From positions 1 to 12,791 of the forward strand of contig JALVWZ010000143.1 of NCBI GenBank assembly GCA_027023115.1: a stretch of 12,791 bases of DNA, written 5' to 3'. Source of the stretch: Thermaceae bacterium. Lineage in GTDB: Bacteria; Deinococcota; Deinococci; Deinococcales; Marinithermaceae. Position 1 is the first letter of the stretch. Each line of letters starts with the position of its first letter. The translations under genes and the position numbers were made by a program. Positions 1-7,022 of the stretch are shown here, piece after piece. Below the pieces are notes generated by a model that was not told where the DNA came from, did no database searches, and was given only the letters and a program-made list of their open reading frames with translations.

Positions 1-59
1 GTCTTTTCCTTCCCACACCCCACATCCCGACGAACAACCCCCCCTCCGGCCTGCGGCCA

Positions 60-99
60 CCTCCCCCGCTGGGGGAGGCAAGACGAGCAAGCGGCTCGT
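60..99. repeat. Two adjacent perfect hairpins, REP-like
   Basis: Bases 60-67 (CCTCCCCC) pair perfectly with 71-78 (GGGGGAGG) around a 3-base loop. Bases 83-88 (ACGAGC) pair with 94-99 (GCTCGT) around a 5-base loop. A small GGCC/GGCC pair (48-51 and 55-58) precedes them. No T-run follows on either strand, so a classical intrinsic terminator is unlikely, although the first hairpin could slow polymerase or protect the pfkA transcript end. The segment sits between two patches of heptad repeat, as if inserted into them. Confidence 0.5.
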
Positions 100-153
100 G
101 GTCGTTGCCCGTGGAAACACCGTGGTGCGTCAGCGCGTATAGCACATTCGATT

Positions 154-258
154 CATACTACTTGCAACGAACTACGCACCACGTACAACGTGCTACGTAC
201 GTCTCCCACCCCCTACTTCCCACAACCCACTTCCTACCTCCTACCACGTACTACACAC
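154..258. repeat. Degenerate heptanucleotide tandem array (15 units in register)
   Basis: Cutting the plus strand every 7 bases from 154 to 258 gives 15 units that line up without a gap. Units 1-6 fit the consensus CNNRCNA, mostly CGNRCNA. The unit at 196 is transitional. Units from 203 to 244 fit NNCCYAC, for example CTCCCAC, TTCCCAC, TTCCTAC and CTCCTAC. The last two units (CACGTAC, TACACAC) return to a mixed type. A shorter patch at 10-37 (TTCCCAC, ACCCCAC, ATCCCGA, CGAACAA) belongs to the same family. The minus strand is correspondingly purine-rich. The function is unknown; such arrays are usually non-coding and grow or shrink by slippage. Confidence 0.7.
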
Positions 259-314
259 CAGGTATTGCCCCCACCCGGACTTTGTGAACTACGTATTGGG
301 AAGTTACGGCTGGT

Positions 315-1283
315 CTACTCAGCCAGCACCCCGGCCAGTTCGTAGAGATCGCGGTTGATGGGCTTGCGCTTCTCGACCGCGTCGGCCAGCGGCGTCAGGG
401 CTATCTCGCCTTCCACCTCGCCCAGCATTACCCCGCTGGTGCCGGCCACCAGCGTTTCTGCCGCGGCCGCACCGAGGCGGCTGGCCAGAACCCGGTCGTG
501 AGCGGTGGGCGAACCGCCGCGCTGGATGTGCCCCAGCACGGTCACCCGCCCCTCGAAGGGATAGATCTCCTGAGCGGCGCGCATCAGCGTATCGGCCCCG
601 CCCGGGTAGGCCCCCTCGGCAACGACGATGATCGAAGAGCTCTTGCCCTTGGCCTCGGAAACGCGGATCTGCTCGGCTATCTCGTCCGGGCCGGTGGGCA
701 CCTCGGGCAGGGCTATTACCTCGGCCCCGCCGGCGAGGCCTACGTTCAGAGCAATGAAACCGGCGTGGCGCCCCATTACTTCGATGAAGAAGACCCGCTC
801 GTGGCTGGCGGCGGTGTCGCGAATGCGGTCGATGGCGTCGAGGGCGGTATTAACTGCGGTGTCGAAGCCAATGGTAAAGTCGGTGCCGTACAGGTCATTG
901 TCAATGGTGCCGGGAACGCCGACGATGGGAATGCGGTGCTCCTGGGTCAGCTTGATAGCGCCGCGGAAGGTGCCGTCGCCACCGATGGCCACCAGCCCCT
1001 CGATACCCGCCTTGGCTATTTGCTTGGCGGCTTCGGCCCGGCCCTCGGGCGTCATGAAGGCCTTGCTGCGGGCAGTGCGCAAAATAGTGCCACCACGCTG
1101 GATGATGTTGGCCACGTCGCGCGGGGTGAGGGCGACAAACTCGCCGTCTATCATGCCGGCGTAACCGCGCTTGATACCTACTACCTCCACCTCGTTGGCC
1201 GAAAGCCAGCGGACGACCGCCCGCACCGCGGCATTCATGCCGGGAGCGTCGCCACCGCTGGTGAATACGCCGATTTTCTTCAT
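315..1283 (-). CDS. pfkA: ATP-dependent 6-phosphofructokinase
   Basis: This enzyme phosphorylates fructose 6-phosphate to fructose 1,6-bisphosphate, the committed step of glycolysis, in the cytosol, usually as a homotetramer. The 322 residues match the family length (about 320). Visible motifs: nucleotide-binding SGGDAPGMNAAVR (9-21), GGDGT (101-105), catalytic PGTIDND (124-130; Asp128 is the expected base), MGRHAG (170-175) and GHIQRGGSPTAHDR (251-264). Gly after GGD and Gly in the PGTIDND segment are what ATP-using enzymes carry; pyrophosphate-dependent relatives have Asp and Lys at these places. The ATG at 1283 overlaps the rsmI stop as ATGA and has a strong AAGGAGGAA two bases upstream, so it is translationally coupled to rsmI. 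It is the last gene of the DUF2905-eamA-rsmI-pfkA operon. Allosteric control by ADP and PEP is usual in the family but not tested here. Confidence 0.97.
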   Translation of the reverse strand: MKKIGVFTSGGDAPGMNAAVRAVVRWLSANEVEVVGIKRGYAGMIDGEFVALTPRDVANIIQRGGTILRTARSKAFMTPEGRAEAAKQIAKAGIEGLVAIGGDGTFRGAIKLTQEHRIPIVGVPGTIDNDLYGTDFTIGFDTAVNTALDAIDRIRDTAASHERVFFIEVMGRHAGFIALNVGLAGGAEVIALPEVPTGPDEIAEQIRVSEAKGKSSSIIVVAEGAYPGGADTLMRAAQEIYPFEGRVTVLGHIQRGGSPTAHDRVLASRLGAAAAETLVAGTSGVMLGEVEGEIALTPLADAVEKRKPINRDLYELAGVLAE

Positions 1284-2092
1284 GCTTCCTCCTTTTTGTA
1301 GGCCAGCTTGCGGGCCTGATTACGGGCTACTCCCTCACGCTCCAGCGCCTCGGCCAGCGCTCTCCCACTCAAACCTTGGGCGCGCAAACTTTCGTATAGA
1401 GCAGCGGCGTCTGGTTCGGCGGTCGCCTGCGGGCGCGGCGCCAGAACTATCGCGAACTCGCCACGCGGCTCGGCAAAGCGCTCCAGGGCTGCGGCCAGCG
1501 TACCACGCCATACTTCCTCGTGTTTCTTGCTCAACTCCCGCGCCAGCGCCACTTGGTGCTCGGGGCCGTAAAGTTTTATCAGGTCGCGCAGGGTGGCACT
1601 CAGGTGGTGTGGCGACTCGTAGAGCACGACGGTGCGCTCCTCTCGCGCCAGCGCCTCCAACCGGCGGCGGCGAGCCTTGCCGGAAGGCGGCAAGAAACCT
1701 TCGAAGGCAAAGCGGGCGGTCGGCATACCCGAGGCGACCAGCGCCGGGATCAGAGCGGTGGGGCCGGGAAGCACCTCCACCCTAAAACCCTGTTCCCAGG
1801 CCAGGCGCACCAGCTCGGCGCCGGGGTCGGAAATGCCCGGGGTGCCGGCGTCGCTGGCGTAGGCCAGGTAATCGTGCTCCGCCAGCAGTTTTTCGGCCCG
1901 TTTCATGGTGTGCTGATCGAGGCGCACCAGCGGCGTGACGATGCCGTAGTGGCGCAGCAGCTTGGCGGTGCGGCGGGTGTCTTCGCAGGCCACCACCTCG
2001 GCCTCTTTGAGCACCTCCAGCGCACGCAGGGTTACGTCGGCCAGGTTGCCGATGGGCGTGGGGACCAAAACCAGCCGCTTCACGCTCACCAT
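1280..2092 (-). CDS. rsmI: 16S rRNA (cytidine-1402 2'-O) methyltransferase RsmI
   Basis: RsmI uses S-adenosylmethionine to methylate the ribose 2'-O of C1402 in 16S rRNA, in the ribosomal P site. The 270-residue protein has the tetrapyrrole-methylase fold and the family signatures: PTPIGNL (11-17), CEDTR (36-40), SDAGTPGISDPG (80-91), LPGPTA (108-113), FEGFLPP (130-136), YESPHH (158-163) and RELSKKHEE (185-193). The C-terminal extension after about 225 (helical, Lys/Arg-rich) is usual in RsmI. The frame is open further upstream, but those residues overlap eamA and do not match the family. The start is taken as ATG at 2092, one base after the eamA stop. GTG at 2089 or 2083 is also possible, the latter with AGGATGGTGA acting as ribosome-binding site. 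The stop overlaps the pfkA start by four bases. Confidence 0.95.
   Translation of the reverse strand: MVSVKRLVLVPTPIGNLADVTLRALEVLKEAEVVACEDTRRTAKLLRHYGIVTPLVRLDQHTMKRAEKLLAEHDYLAYASDAGTPGISDPGAELVRLAWEQGFRVEVLPGPTALIPALVASGMPTARFAFEGFLPPSGKARRRRLEALAREERTVVLYESPHHLSATLRDLIKLYGPEHQVALARELSKKHEEVWRGTLAAALERFAEPRGEFAIVLAPRPQATAEPDAAALYESLRAQGLSGRALAEALEREGVARNQARKLAYKKEEA
1286..1294 (-). promoter_or_regulatory. Shine-Dalgarno of pfkA, inside the rsmI C-terminus
   Basis: Minus-strand AAGGAGGAA sits two bases before the pfkA ATG. It is also the codons Lys-Glu-Glu near the end of rsmI (KEEA, then TGA). It fixes the pfkA start and couples its translation to rsmI. Confidence 0.85.
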
Positions 2093-2093
2093 C

Positions 2094-2942
2094 CTAGCGC
2101 GGCTCGGCGGCGGGCGGCTGCCATTGGGCGATGATGACCGCGGCCACCACCAGCAGGCCACCCAGCCAGCCCTGCAAGCCGAGGCACTCACCCAGGACCA
2201 GGTAGGCGAAGAGCGCCGCCCAGACCGGCTCCATCGAGTAAACGACCGCCGCCTCGGGCGCGCTGACGGCGCGCTGGCCGATGGCCATCAGCCAAGTGGT
2301 CAGGGAAGTGGCAGCCAGCGTCAGGTAGAGCACCGCCGCCCAGGGTATGGGCGTGCTCGCAAGCCGCGCCAGGTCGCCACTGACGAGCGACCAGGCTCCA
2401 ACAAGCACGGTCAGCCAAGCGAGCTGGGTAAAGGCCAGCACCAGTGGATCCTGCCGGGAGGCGTGGCGCTCGAGCGCCAAAATGTAGAGCGCGTAGGTAA
2501 CCGCCGTGACCAGCGTCCAGAAGTCGCCCGCGTTAGGCGGGCTGCCGTCGTATGCCAAAAGGCCCACCCCAACGAAGCTGGCCAGCGCCCCCAACCAGAC
2601 CAAGGGCCGCACCCGCCGCCCCGCCAGACCGGCCAGCAATGGCACCAAGACCACGCTAAGGGCGGTAATGAACGCGCTGCGGCCGGCGCTGGTGTAGAGC
2701 AGACCGATGGTCTGGGTGGCGTAACCGAGTGCGGCCCAAAACCCGAGCTCGAATCCCGCCAGCCAGGCGCCGCGACTGCGCGGCAAGAGCGGCAGGAAAA
2801 CCAGCGCTCCCAGAAAGAAACGCAGCAGCATCAATAGGCTCGGCGGAAAACCGGCCAGGGCGCTCTTGACGACGACGAAGGTCGAACCCCATATCAGGGT
2901 GACCAGGGTGAGGATGAGGATACCCCGCAGGTGCCGGCTCAT
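2094..2942 (-). CDS. EamA (DMT superfamily) membrane transporter
   Basis: This is a predicted inner-membrane exporter of the drug/metabolite transporter superfamily; the substrate cannot be read from sequence. The 282 residues form about ten hydrophobic segments as two homologous halves of five. Family signatures include WGSTFVVVK (18-26) in the first helix, the SAFITALSVVLVPLL stretch near the end of the first half, and MEPVWAALFAYLVLGE near the end of the second. The start at 2942 (MSRH) has no Shine-Dalgarno, but TACACT lies exactly seven bases before the ATG, so a leaderless transcript may start here as well as read-through from the DUF2905 gene 30 bases upstream. The stop is one base from the rsmI start. 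Members of this family export amino acids, nucleosides or other metabolites. Confidence 0.92.
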   Translation of the reverse strand: MSRHLRGILILTLVTLIWGSTFVVVKSALAGFPPSLLMLLRFFLGALVFLPLLPRSRGAWLAGFELGFWAALGYATQTIGLLYTSAGRSAFITALSVVLVPLLAGLAGRRVRPLVWLGALASFVGVGLLAYDGSPPNAGDFWTLVTAVTYALYILALERHASRQDPLVLAFTQLAWLTVLVGAWSLVSGDLARLASTPIPWAAVLYLTLAATSLTTWLMAIGQRAVSAPEAAVVYSMEPVWAALFAYLVLGECLGLQGWLGGLLVVAAVIIAQWQPPAAEPR

Positions 2943-2949
2943 GAAAGCC

Positions 2950-2955
2950 AGTGTA
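2950..2955 (-). promoter_or_regulatory. Possible leaderless -10 box for eamA
   Basis: Minus-strand TACACT fits the TANNNT pattern described for leaderless promoters in Deinococcus, with seven bases between it and the ATG at 2942. No convincing -35 is visible. It lies in the only gap of the four-gene operon large enough for an internal promoter. Confidence 0.35.
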
Positions 2956-2972
2956 CAACGCTAAAAACGGCT

Positions 2973-3203
2973 CTAAGACCAAGACTTCAAAAGCCAGGCC
3001 GCCAGGTTGAGGAAGGCGGTGAGGAGTAGGCTGACGACGATCATCGAGGTGACGGGGACGAACACGTAAACGCCGTCGTGTTCGATGCGAATGTCGCCCG
3101 GTAGATGTCCGAACCAGGAAAAAGCCTGCGGCGCCAGCCACAAGACGAGCCCCGCTACGACTAGCAACAGCCCGATGACGACCAGCAGCTTGCCCACTTC
3201 CAT
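2973..3203 (-). CDS. DUF2905 family small membrane protein
   Basis: A 76-residue protein with two predicted membrane helices (about 5-27 and 50-72) joined by a loop carrying HLPGDIRIE (33-41), followed by a PVTSMIVVS segment. The pattern of helix, LPGD-I, Pro-x-Thr, helix is that of DUF2905, a widespread family without known function. It is the first gene of the minus-strand cluster leading to eamA, rsmI and pfkA. The ATG at 3203 is preceded by GAGGG with only one base between. A GTG two codons later is better spaced from it, so the exact start is open. An AGAAT box six bases before the ATG suggests a near-leaderless promoter. Confidence 0.88.
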   Translation of the reverse strand: MEVGKLLVVIGLLLVVAGLVLWLAPQAFSWFGHLPGDIRIEHDGVYVFVPVTSMIVVSLLLTAFLNLAAWLLKSWS

Positions 3204-3271
3204 ACCCTCATTCTGCCCCGAACCCCGGCTGAGATTGCTAACCCACCCTGCAAAAAGAACCGCTTTCTGGG

Positions 3272-3277
3272 TAACGT
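3272..3277 (+). promoter_or_regulatory. Possible leaderless -10 box for the GNAT gene
   Basis: TAACGT (TANNNT type) lies six bases before the ATG at 3284, in the 80-base divergent gap facing the DUF2905 gene. The AAGGGC after it is too close to the ATG for a normal Shine-Dalgarno. No clear -35 box is seen. Confidence 0.35.
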
Positions 3278-3283
3278 AAGGGC

Positions 3284-4087
3284 ATGATCCAGATCCGCGA
3301 GGCCCGGAGCGTAGACGAGATAATGCTCACCGAAGAACTGCAACTAGACGCCTGGGGCTTTAGTGAGCGCGAGATAGCCCCCCATTCGGCGCTGGTCGCC
3401 AGCCAGCACTCCGGCGGCTTGGTGGCCCTGGCCTGGGCCGAAGGCGAGGCCGTGGGCTTCGTTTGGGGCTTTCCGGCTTACGCGGGAGGGCGGATCTGGA
3501 TGCACTCCCACCAGATGGCGGTCCGGCCCGACTGGCAGGGCAAGGGGGTGGCCCTGGCTCTCAAGCGCTTCCAGCGAACCTGGGCGCTGGAACGGAGCAT
3601 AGATACGGTCACCTGGACCTTCGACCCGCTGCTCACCAAGAATGCCCGCCTCAACCTGGGCAAGCTAGGAGCCTGGGCCGGCACCTACTACGCCGACTTC
3701 TACGGGCTGCGCACCGGCCTCTACGCAGGCATTCCCGCCGACAGGCTGTTGATTACCTGGGAGCTCGAGGACGAGCGGGTTCGCGAACGCCTGCGCCACA
3801 TCCCCCCGCCCCCGCCCCCGCGCGGTAAGCCACTGGCGCGCACCAGCGGCGCCGGGCTGGAGCTGCGCCCGCTGGATTTGCTCGAGCCGGAGGCCAACGA
3901 AGTGTACCTGCGCGTGCCGTCCGACATCGAGGCCCTCAAGGCGGCCGACATGGGCCTGGCCGAGGCCTGGCGGCTGTTTACCCGCGAGGCCTTCAGCCGC
4001 GCCTTCGCCAAGGGCTACCGCGCCGTGGACCTGGCCCGCGACGACGACGCAGTCTACTACCAGCTCAGCAAGGCGCCGGACCGTTAG
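3284..4087 (+). CDS. GNAT-family acyltransferase (COG3375-like)
   Basis: A 267-residue protein whose N-terminal half is a GNAT domain: a hydrophobic core strand IWMHSHQMAV (71-80) runs straight into the acyl-CoA loop RPDWQGKGVALAL (81-93, with the Q-x-x-G-x-A signature). A very characteristic WTFDPLLTKNARLNLGKLG (111-129) follows, then FYG (139-141) and DRLLITWELE (153-162). These match the COG3375 type of predicted acetyltransferase. A run of six prolines (174-179) separates a C-terminal part of about 85 residues (RPLDLLEPEANEVYLRVP onward) that seems specific to this group. The acceptor is unknown. As I recall, relatives sit beside N-acylamino-acid racemase genes in some thermophiles, where a GNAT protein succinylates D-amino acids, but no such partner is visible here. 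Its stop overlaps or nearly touches the next gene. Confidence 0.9.
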   Translation: MIQIREARSVDEIMLTEELQLDAWGFSEREIAPHSALVASQHSGGLVALAWAEGEAVGFVWGFPAYAGGRIWMHSHQMAVRPDWQGKGVALALKRFQRTWALERSIDTVTWTFDPLLTKNARLNLGKLGAWAGTYYADFYGLRTGLYAGIPADRLLITWELEDERVRERLRHIPPPPPPRGKPLARTSGAGLELRPLDLLEPEANEVYLRVPSDIEALKAADMGLAEAWRLFTREAFSRAFAKGYRAVDLARDDDAVYYQLSKAPDR

Positions 4088-4107
4088 TGGCGTGGTGTAC
4101 GATGGTC

Positions 4108-4755
4108 ATGGTGAAGGCACCGGTTCTCCTCAAGTACAAGCTCAGCTACGCCGGGCGCGAAGCCGGTGAGCAGCAAATCCGCTACGAAACCTCCCGCAAG
4201 GGCCAGCGGATGGTCCTCACCGCCGACGTCGCCTTGCCCTTGCCGCGCACCAAGCAGCGCTGGGTGAGCGAGATGGACCAGCGCGGCGTACCCCTCAAGT
4301 TCAGCGAGCGGGTCGAAGGCCGGCAAAACCGTGTCTACCAGGTCGAGTTCCTGCGCGACGAGGGGGTGGTCGTCACCAAGGGCGAGCCCGAGTTCGTCCT
4401 TCCCTACACCACCGACTACCACGACCCGCTCTCGTTGTTGCTGGCCCTCAGCCGGGCCAACGAAGACGTTCTGACCCTGCCCATGGTGGGCGGGCGGGTA
4501 CACGCCGAAAGGATGGGGAACGAGACCCTGACCATGCCTTGGGGCGAGGTGGAGGCCACCAGCTGGCGGCTGCGGCCAGGGGTCAGCCTGGTCTACTTCG
4601 ACGCTTCCGGCTACCCGCTCAAGTTTTCGCAACAGGTGGGCGAACACGTCTTCGAGGCCAACCTGCAAGAGATAGTCCACGAACCGGAACCCGAAGCGCA
4701 ACCCAAAAAGAAGTCGCGCCGTCGCGGCGGCCGCCGTCGCCGGCGCCGGAGGTGA
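4108..4755 (+). CDS. Uncharacterised protein, DUF3108-like, with poly-arginine tail
   Basis: I do not recognise a function. From ATG 4108 the protein has 215 residues. The body alternates beta-strand-like segments (LKYKLSYAGREAGEQQIRYE, then VYQVEFLRDEGVVVTKGEPE), then DPLSLLLAL, a VGGR turn, LTMPWGEVEAT and DASGYPLKF. This order of a DPLS-type helix, GGR, small-P-x-GE strand and 'D-G-PLKF' strand resembles DUF3108, but I see no signal peptide, whereas DUF3108 proteins are usually exported. The last 16 residues are KKKSRR-type and almost pure arginine, which suggests RNA, DNA or membrane contact. Starts at GTG 4087 (one-base overlap with the GNAT stop), ATG 4102 or GTG 4111 are also possible. 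Its last codons CGG AGG TGA form the hisD Shine-Dalgarno, so it is probably co-expressed with hisD. Confidence 0.82.
   Translation: MVKAPVLLKYKLSYAGREAGEQQIRYETSRKGQRMVLTADVALPLPRTKQRWVSEMDQRGVPLKFSERVEGRQNRVYQVEFLRDEGVVVTKGEPEFVLPYTTDYHDPLSLLLALSRANEDVLTLPMVGGRVHAERMGNETLTMPWGEVEATSWRLRPGVSLVYFDASGYPLKFSQQVGEHVFEANLQEIVHEPEPEAQPKKKSRRRGGRRRRRRR
4748..4755 (+). promoter_or_regulatory. Shine-Dalgarno deciding the hisD TTG start
   Basis: GGAGGTGA is a perfect anti-16S match and includes the TGA stop of the preceding gene. GGAGG ends nine bases before TTG at 4762. It supports the rare TTG start over an in-frame GTG at 4789, which has AAGGAGG directly against it with no spacing. Confidence 0.7.
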
Positions 4756-4761
4756 GGCAAG

Positions 4762-6069
4762 TTGGTACCCAGGTATTCTGCCAAGGAGGTGCGCGGCCGC
4801 TTCGCCGCGCGCAGGCTGCGGTTCGAGCTCAGTGAACGGCTGGCGGGGAGCATCGAGAGCGTCTTCGGCGAGCGCCTCGAGGCCGCCGAAGCGGTGCGCC
4901 GCATCGTCGCCGACGTGCGCCTGCGCGGCCAGACGGCCCTCGACGAGTGGAGCCTGACCCTCGACAAACACGCCACCTACGAGGTTCCCAAGCGCGAGTG
5001 GCGCGAAGCCTACGACGACATGGACTCGGACCTGCGCGAAGCGCTGGGGATCGCCCGGGAACGGCTGGAAAAGTTTCACCGCAAGGAGCCCAAGGGCGGC
5101 TTCATGGCCGCCACCCCGGCGGGAATGCTGGCCCAGGTAGTGCGGCCCATCCGCCGCATCGGCGCCTACGTTCCCGGCGGCAGCGCCCCGCTGCTCTCGA
5201 CCGTCTTACACACGGTGGTTCTGGCGCGGGTGGCCGGGGTGAAAGAGGTAATCATCACCACCCCGCCGCCGGTGCACCCGGCTATCATGGCCGCCGCCTG
5301 GGCGGCCGGCGCCGACCGCCTCTTCGCGGTGGGCGGAGCTCAGGCCATCGCCGCGCTGGCGTACGGTACCGAGAAGATTCCCCGGGTGGACAAGATAGTA
5401 GGACCGGGTAATTTATTCGTGACCCTGGCCAAGAAAGAAGTATTTGGCGACGTAGGTATTGACGGCCTCGCCGGCCCCACCGAAACCCTGATAATCGCCG
5501 ACGCCGCCGCCAACCCGCGCATAGTCGCCGCCGATCTGCTGGCCCAGGCCGAGCACGACCCGGCCGCCGAGCCCTGGCTGGTGAGCCCCGACTCAGACGT
5601 GCTCGAGGCGGTGGCGGTCGAGCTGGAACGGCAGCTGGCAGACCTCCCCCGCGCCGAAATAGCCCGCGCCGCCTTACAAAACGGCGGCCTGGTAAAAGCA
5701 GGCGACATGAAGGAAGCGCTGGAGCTGGCCGACCTCTACGCCCCCGAACACCTCTGCCTCTCGGTGGCCCGCCCCACCGACTGGCTCGGCTACGTCAACA
5801 ACGCCGGCGGCATCTTTTTGGGCGAGCACTCCGGCGAGGCCATCGGCGACTACGTTGCCGGCCCCAGCCACGTCATGCCCACCTCCGGATCGGCGCGCTG
5901 GACCGGCGCGCTGGCGGTGCGCGACTTTCTCAAGATAGTGCCGGTGGTGGCCTTCAACGCCGAGGCGGCTGCGCACCTGTCCGAGCTGGGAGCGCGGCTG
6001 GCGCGCGAGGAGGAGCTGGAAGCGCACGCCCGCGCCCTCGACCTGCGCGCGGTTCAGGACGACAAGTAA
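4762..6069 (+). CDS. hisD: Histidinol dehydrogenase
   Basis: This enzyme catalyses the last two steps of histidine biosynthesis, oxidising L-histidinol to L-histidine with two NAD+, in the cytosol as a zinc homodimer. The 435 residues equal the usual length. Seen: RIGAYVPGG (132-140), [14 protein letters not shown] (190-203), KIVGPGN (211-217), LAGPTE (236-241), QAEHD (262-266; Gln262 and His265 are expected zinc ligands), LYAPEHL (325-331; Glu329 and His330 are the catalytic pair) and [20 protein letters not shown] (358-377; Asp363 zinc ligand). His422 near the C-terminus is the remaining zinc ligand. All key residues are present. The TTG start is chosen from the GGAGGTGA upstream. No other his gene is in view, so hisD stands outside a his operon here. 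Its last 16 bases overlap the end of plsY on the other strand. Confidence 0.96.
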   Translation: MVPRYSAKEVRGRFAARRLRFELSERLAGSIESVFGERLEAAEAVRRIVADVRLRGQTALDEWSLTLDKHATYEVPKREWREAYDDMDSDLREALGIARERLEKFHRKEPKGGFMAATPAGMLAQVVRPIRRIGAYVPGGSAPLLSTVLHTVVLARVAGVKEVIITTPPPVHPAIMAAAWAAGADRLFAVGGAQAIAALAYGTEKIPRVDKIVGPGNLFVTLAKKEVFGDVGIDGLAGPTETLIIADAAANPRIVAADLLAQAEHDPAAEPWLVSPDSDVLEAVAVELERQLADLPRAEIARAALQNGGLVKAGDMKEALELADLYAPEHLCLSVARPTDWLGYVNNAGGIFLGEHSGEAIGDYVAGPSHVMPTSGSARWTGALAVRDFLKIVPVVAFNAEAAAHLSELGARLAREEELEAHARALDLRAVQDDK

Positions 6070-6602
6070 CGCCAGTGACGCGGCATCAGTAGCAAGGTGG
6101 TGGCCGCCGCCGCCAGGGTGAGCGGCCACGAGTGGCTGGCCAGCCAGGCCGCCGGCGCAAAAAACAGCGCAGCCACCGCAAAGGCCTTGTAAGCGTCGCG
6201 ACTGCCCAACCAGGCGCCCAGCCAGGCTACCGCGATGAGTAAAACCGTGAGCGGCTGAATGGCCAGCCAGACGCCGGCGCTAACCGCTATGCCCTTACCG
6301 CCGCGGCAACGCAGCCAGGGCGTGCAAAGGTGACCGGCAATAGCCGCCAGACCGCCCAGCAGTCCTCCCCAAAAACCACCCAGCAGGCTGCCGTACAAGA
6401 CGGCCGCCGCCCCCTTGAAGGCGTCCAGCACCAGCACCATCGTTCCCGGCACCGGACCCAGCACCCGAAAGGCGTTTATCGCCCCGGGGTTGCCGGAACC
6501 CTCGGCGAGCAGGTTCTTCTTCTGCAACCAACCGAACCAGATCGAAAACGGCAGGCTGCCGAGCGCGTAGCCCAGCGCGGCGGCGTAAACTAGCGAGTTC
6601 AA
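6054..6602 (-). CDS. plsY: Acyl-phosphate:glycerol-3-phosphate acyltransferase PlsY
   Basis: PlsY is an integral membrane enzyme that transfers the acyl group of acyl-phosphate (made by PlsX) to sn-glycerol 3-phosphate, the first step of phospholipid synthesis. The 182 residues are slightly short for the family (about 190-210). The diagnostic motifs are intact: GSLPF (15-19) in the first helix, GSGNPGAIN (35-43), DAFKG (60-64) and [15 protein letters not shown] (90-104). About five hydrophobic segments are visible. The start is a TTG two bases after the stop of the B12-binding gene, with no Shine-Dalgarno, so translation probably relies on coupling to that gene. No better start is seen that would keep the first helix. 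The 3' end overlaps hisD by 16 bases tail to tail, leaving no room for a terminator between them. Confidence 0.94.
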   Translation of the reverse strand: MNSLVYAAALGYALGSLPFSIWFGWLQKKNLLAEGSGNPGAINAFRVLGPVPGTMVLVLDAFKGAAAVLYGSLLGGFWGGLLGGLAAIAGHLCTPWLRCRGGKGIAVSAGVWLAIQPLTVLLIAVAWLGAWLGSRDAYKAFAVAALFFAPAAWLASHSWPLTLAAAATTLLLMPRHWRYLSS

Positions 6603-6604
6603 GA

Positions 6605-7015
6605 TTACTGTTCGGCCCAGCGCGCGGCAGTGGCCTGGCTGATGAACTCGACTATCTCAGAGGTAGGGCTGCCGGGGCCGAACACCTCGGCCACGCCCAT
6701 CTCCTTGAGCTTGGGCACGTCCTCGTCGGGGATTATGCCGCCGCCGAAGAGGAGGATGTCGCCAGCTCCCTGTTCGTCGAGCAGGCGCTTGACCTCTTGG
6801 AAGTAGTGCATGTGCGCCCCCGAGAGCACCGAGAGGCCCACCGCGTCCACGTCTTCTTGCAAAGCGGCGCTGACTATCATCTCGGGGGTTTGCCGCAAGC
6901 CGGTGTAGATGACTTCCATACCGGCGTCACGCAGCGCCCGCGCCACCACCTTGGCACCGCGGTCGTGGCCGTCGAGGCCGGGTTTGGCGATGAGTACCCT
7001 GATGCGACGTTCCAT
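6605..7015 (-). CDS. Methylmalonyl-CoA mutase B12-binding (small/C-terminal) subunit
   Basis: A 136-residue stand-alone cobalamin-binding domain. The base-off/His-on signature D-x-H-x-x-G is at 15-20 (LDGHDRG), where His17 should ligate cobalt. GLSVLSGAH (60-68) and [12 protein letters not shown] (89-100) are the other two cobalamin-tail contacts. The sequence is of the methylmalonyl-CoA mutase C-terminal type ([20 protein letters not shown]), so it should pair with a separate catalytic subunit not present in the window and interconvert methylmalonyl-CoA and succinyl-CoA. The frame is open upstream to 7228 but that part overlaps the divergent SDR gene and is not family-like. ATG 7015 is chosen because TAGAAT lies seven bases before it; ATG 7024, three codons earlier, is a fallback. 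plsY follows after two bases. Confidence 0.93.
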   Translation of the reverse strand: MERRIRVLIAKPGLDGHDRGAKVVARALRDAGMEVIYTGLRQTPEMIVSAALQEDVDAVGLSVLSGAHMHYFQEVKRLLDEQGAGDILLFGGGIIPDEDVPKLKEMGVAEVFGPGSPTSEIVEFISQATAARWAEQ

Positions 7016-7022
7016 TGCCCTC

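Larger units (their letters stand above)
1..314. other. Gene-free stretch at left edge with heptad repeats and hairpins
   Basis: No credible gene lies here. The stretch lies downstream of pfkA. It holds two patches of a degenerate 7-base-periodic sequence (about 10-37 and 154-258) and, between them, a hairpin-rich segment (about 46-99). The only sizeable reading frame (105-287, plus) encodes a low-complexity Thr/His/Tyr/Pro chain that simply translates the repeats, so it is not called. I see no U-tract terminator for pfkA and no tRNA-like fold. Confidence 0.75.

Noticed and set aside
105..287. 60-residue Thr/His/Tyr/Pro-rich frame at the left edge
   Set aside because: It is a direct translation of the heptad repeat and hairpin region, with low complexity and no ribosome site or codon bias.
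498..1301. Long plus-strand frame opposite pfkA
   Set aside because: It is the antisense of a gene with clear PFK motifs; GC-rich third positions suppress stops on the opposite strand.
2093..2191. 33-residue N-terminal extension of RsmI
   Set aside because: It overlaps eamA, is Trp/Pro/Arg-rich and unlike the family, whose N-terminus is the KRLVLVPTPIGNL strand.
4711..4755. GC-rich palindromes (GGCGGCCGCC and others) as a structural element
   Set aside because: They are explained by consecutive CGC/CGT/GGC/CGG codons of the poly-arginine tail; no T-run follows.
4084..5079. 331-residue minus-strand frame opposite the poly-Arg protein and hisD
   Set aside because: Antisense shadow: no family features, while the plus strand carries hisD and has proper ribosome sites.
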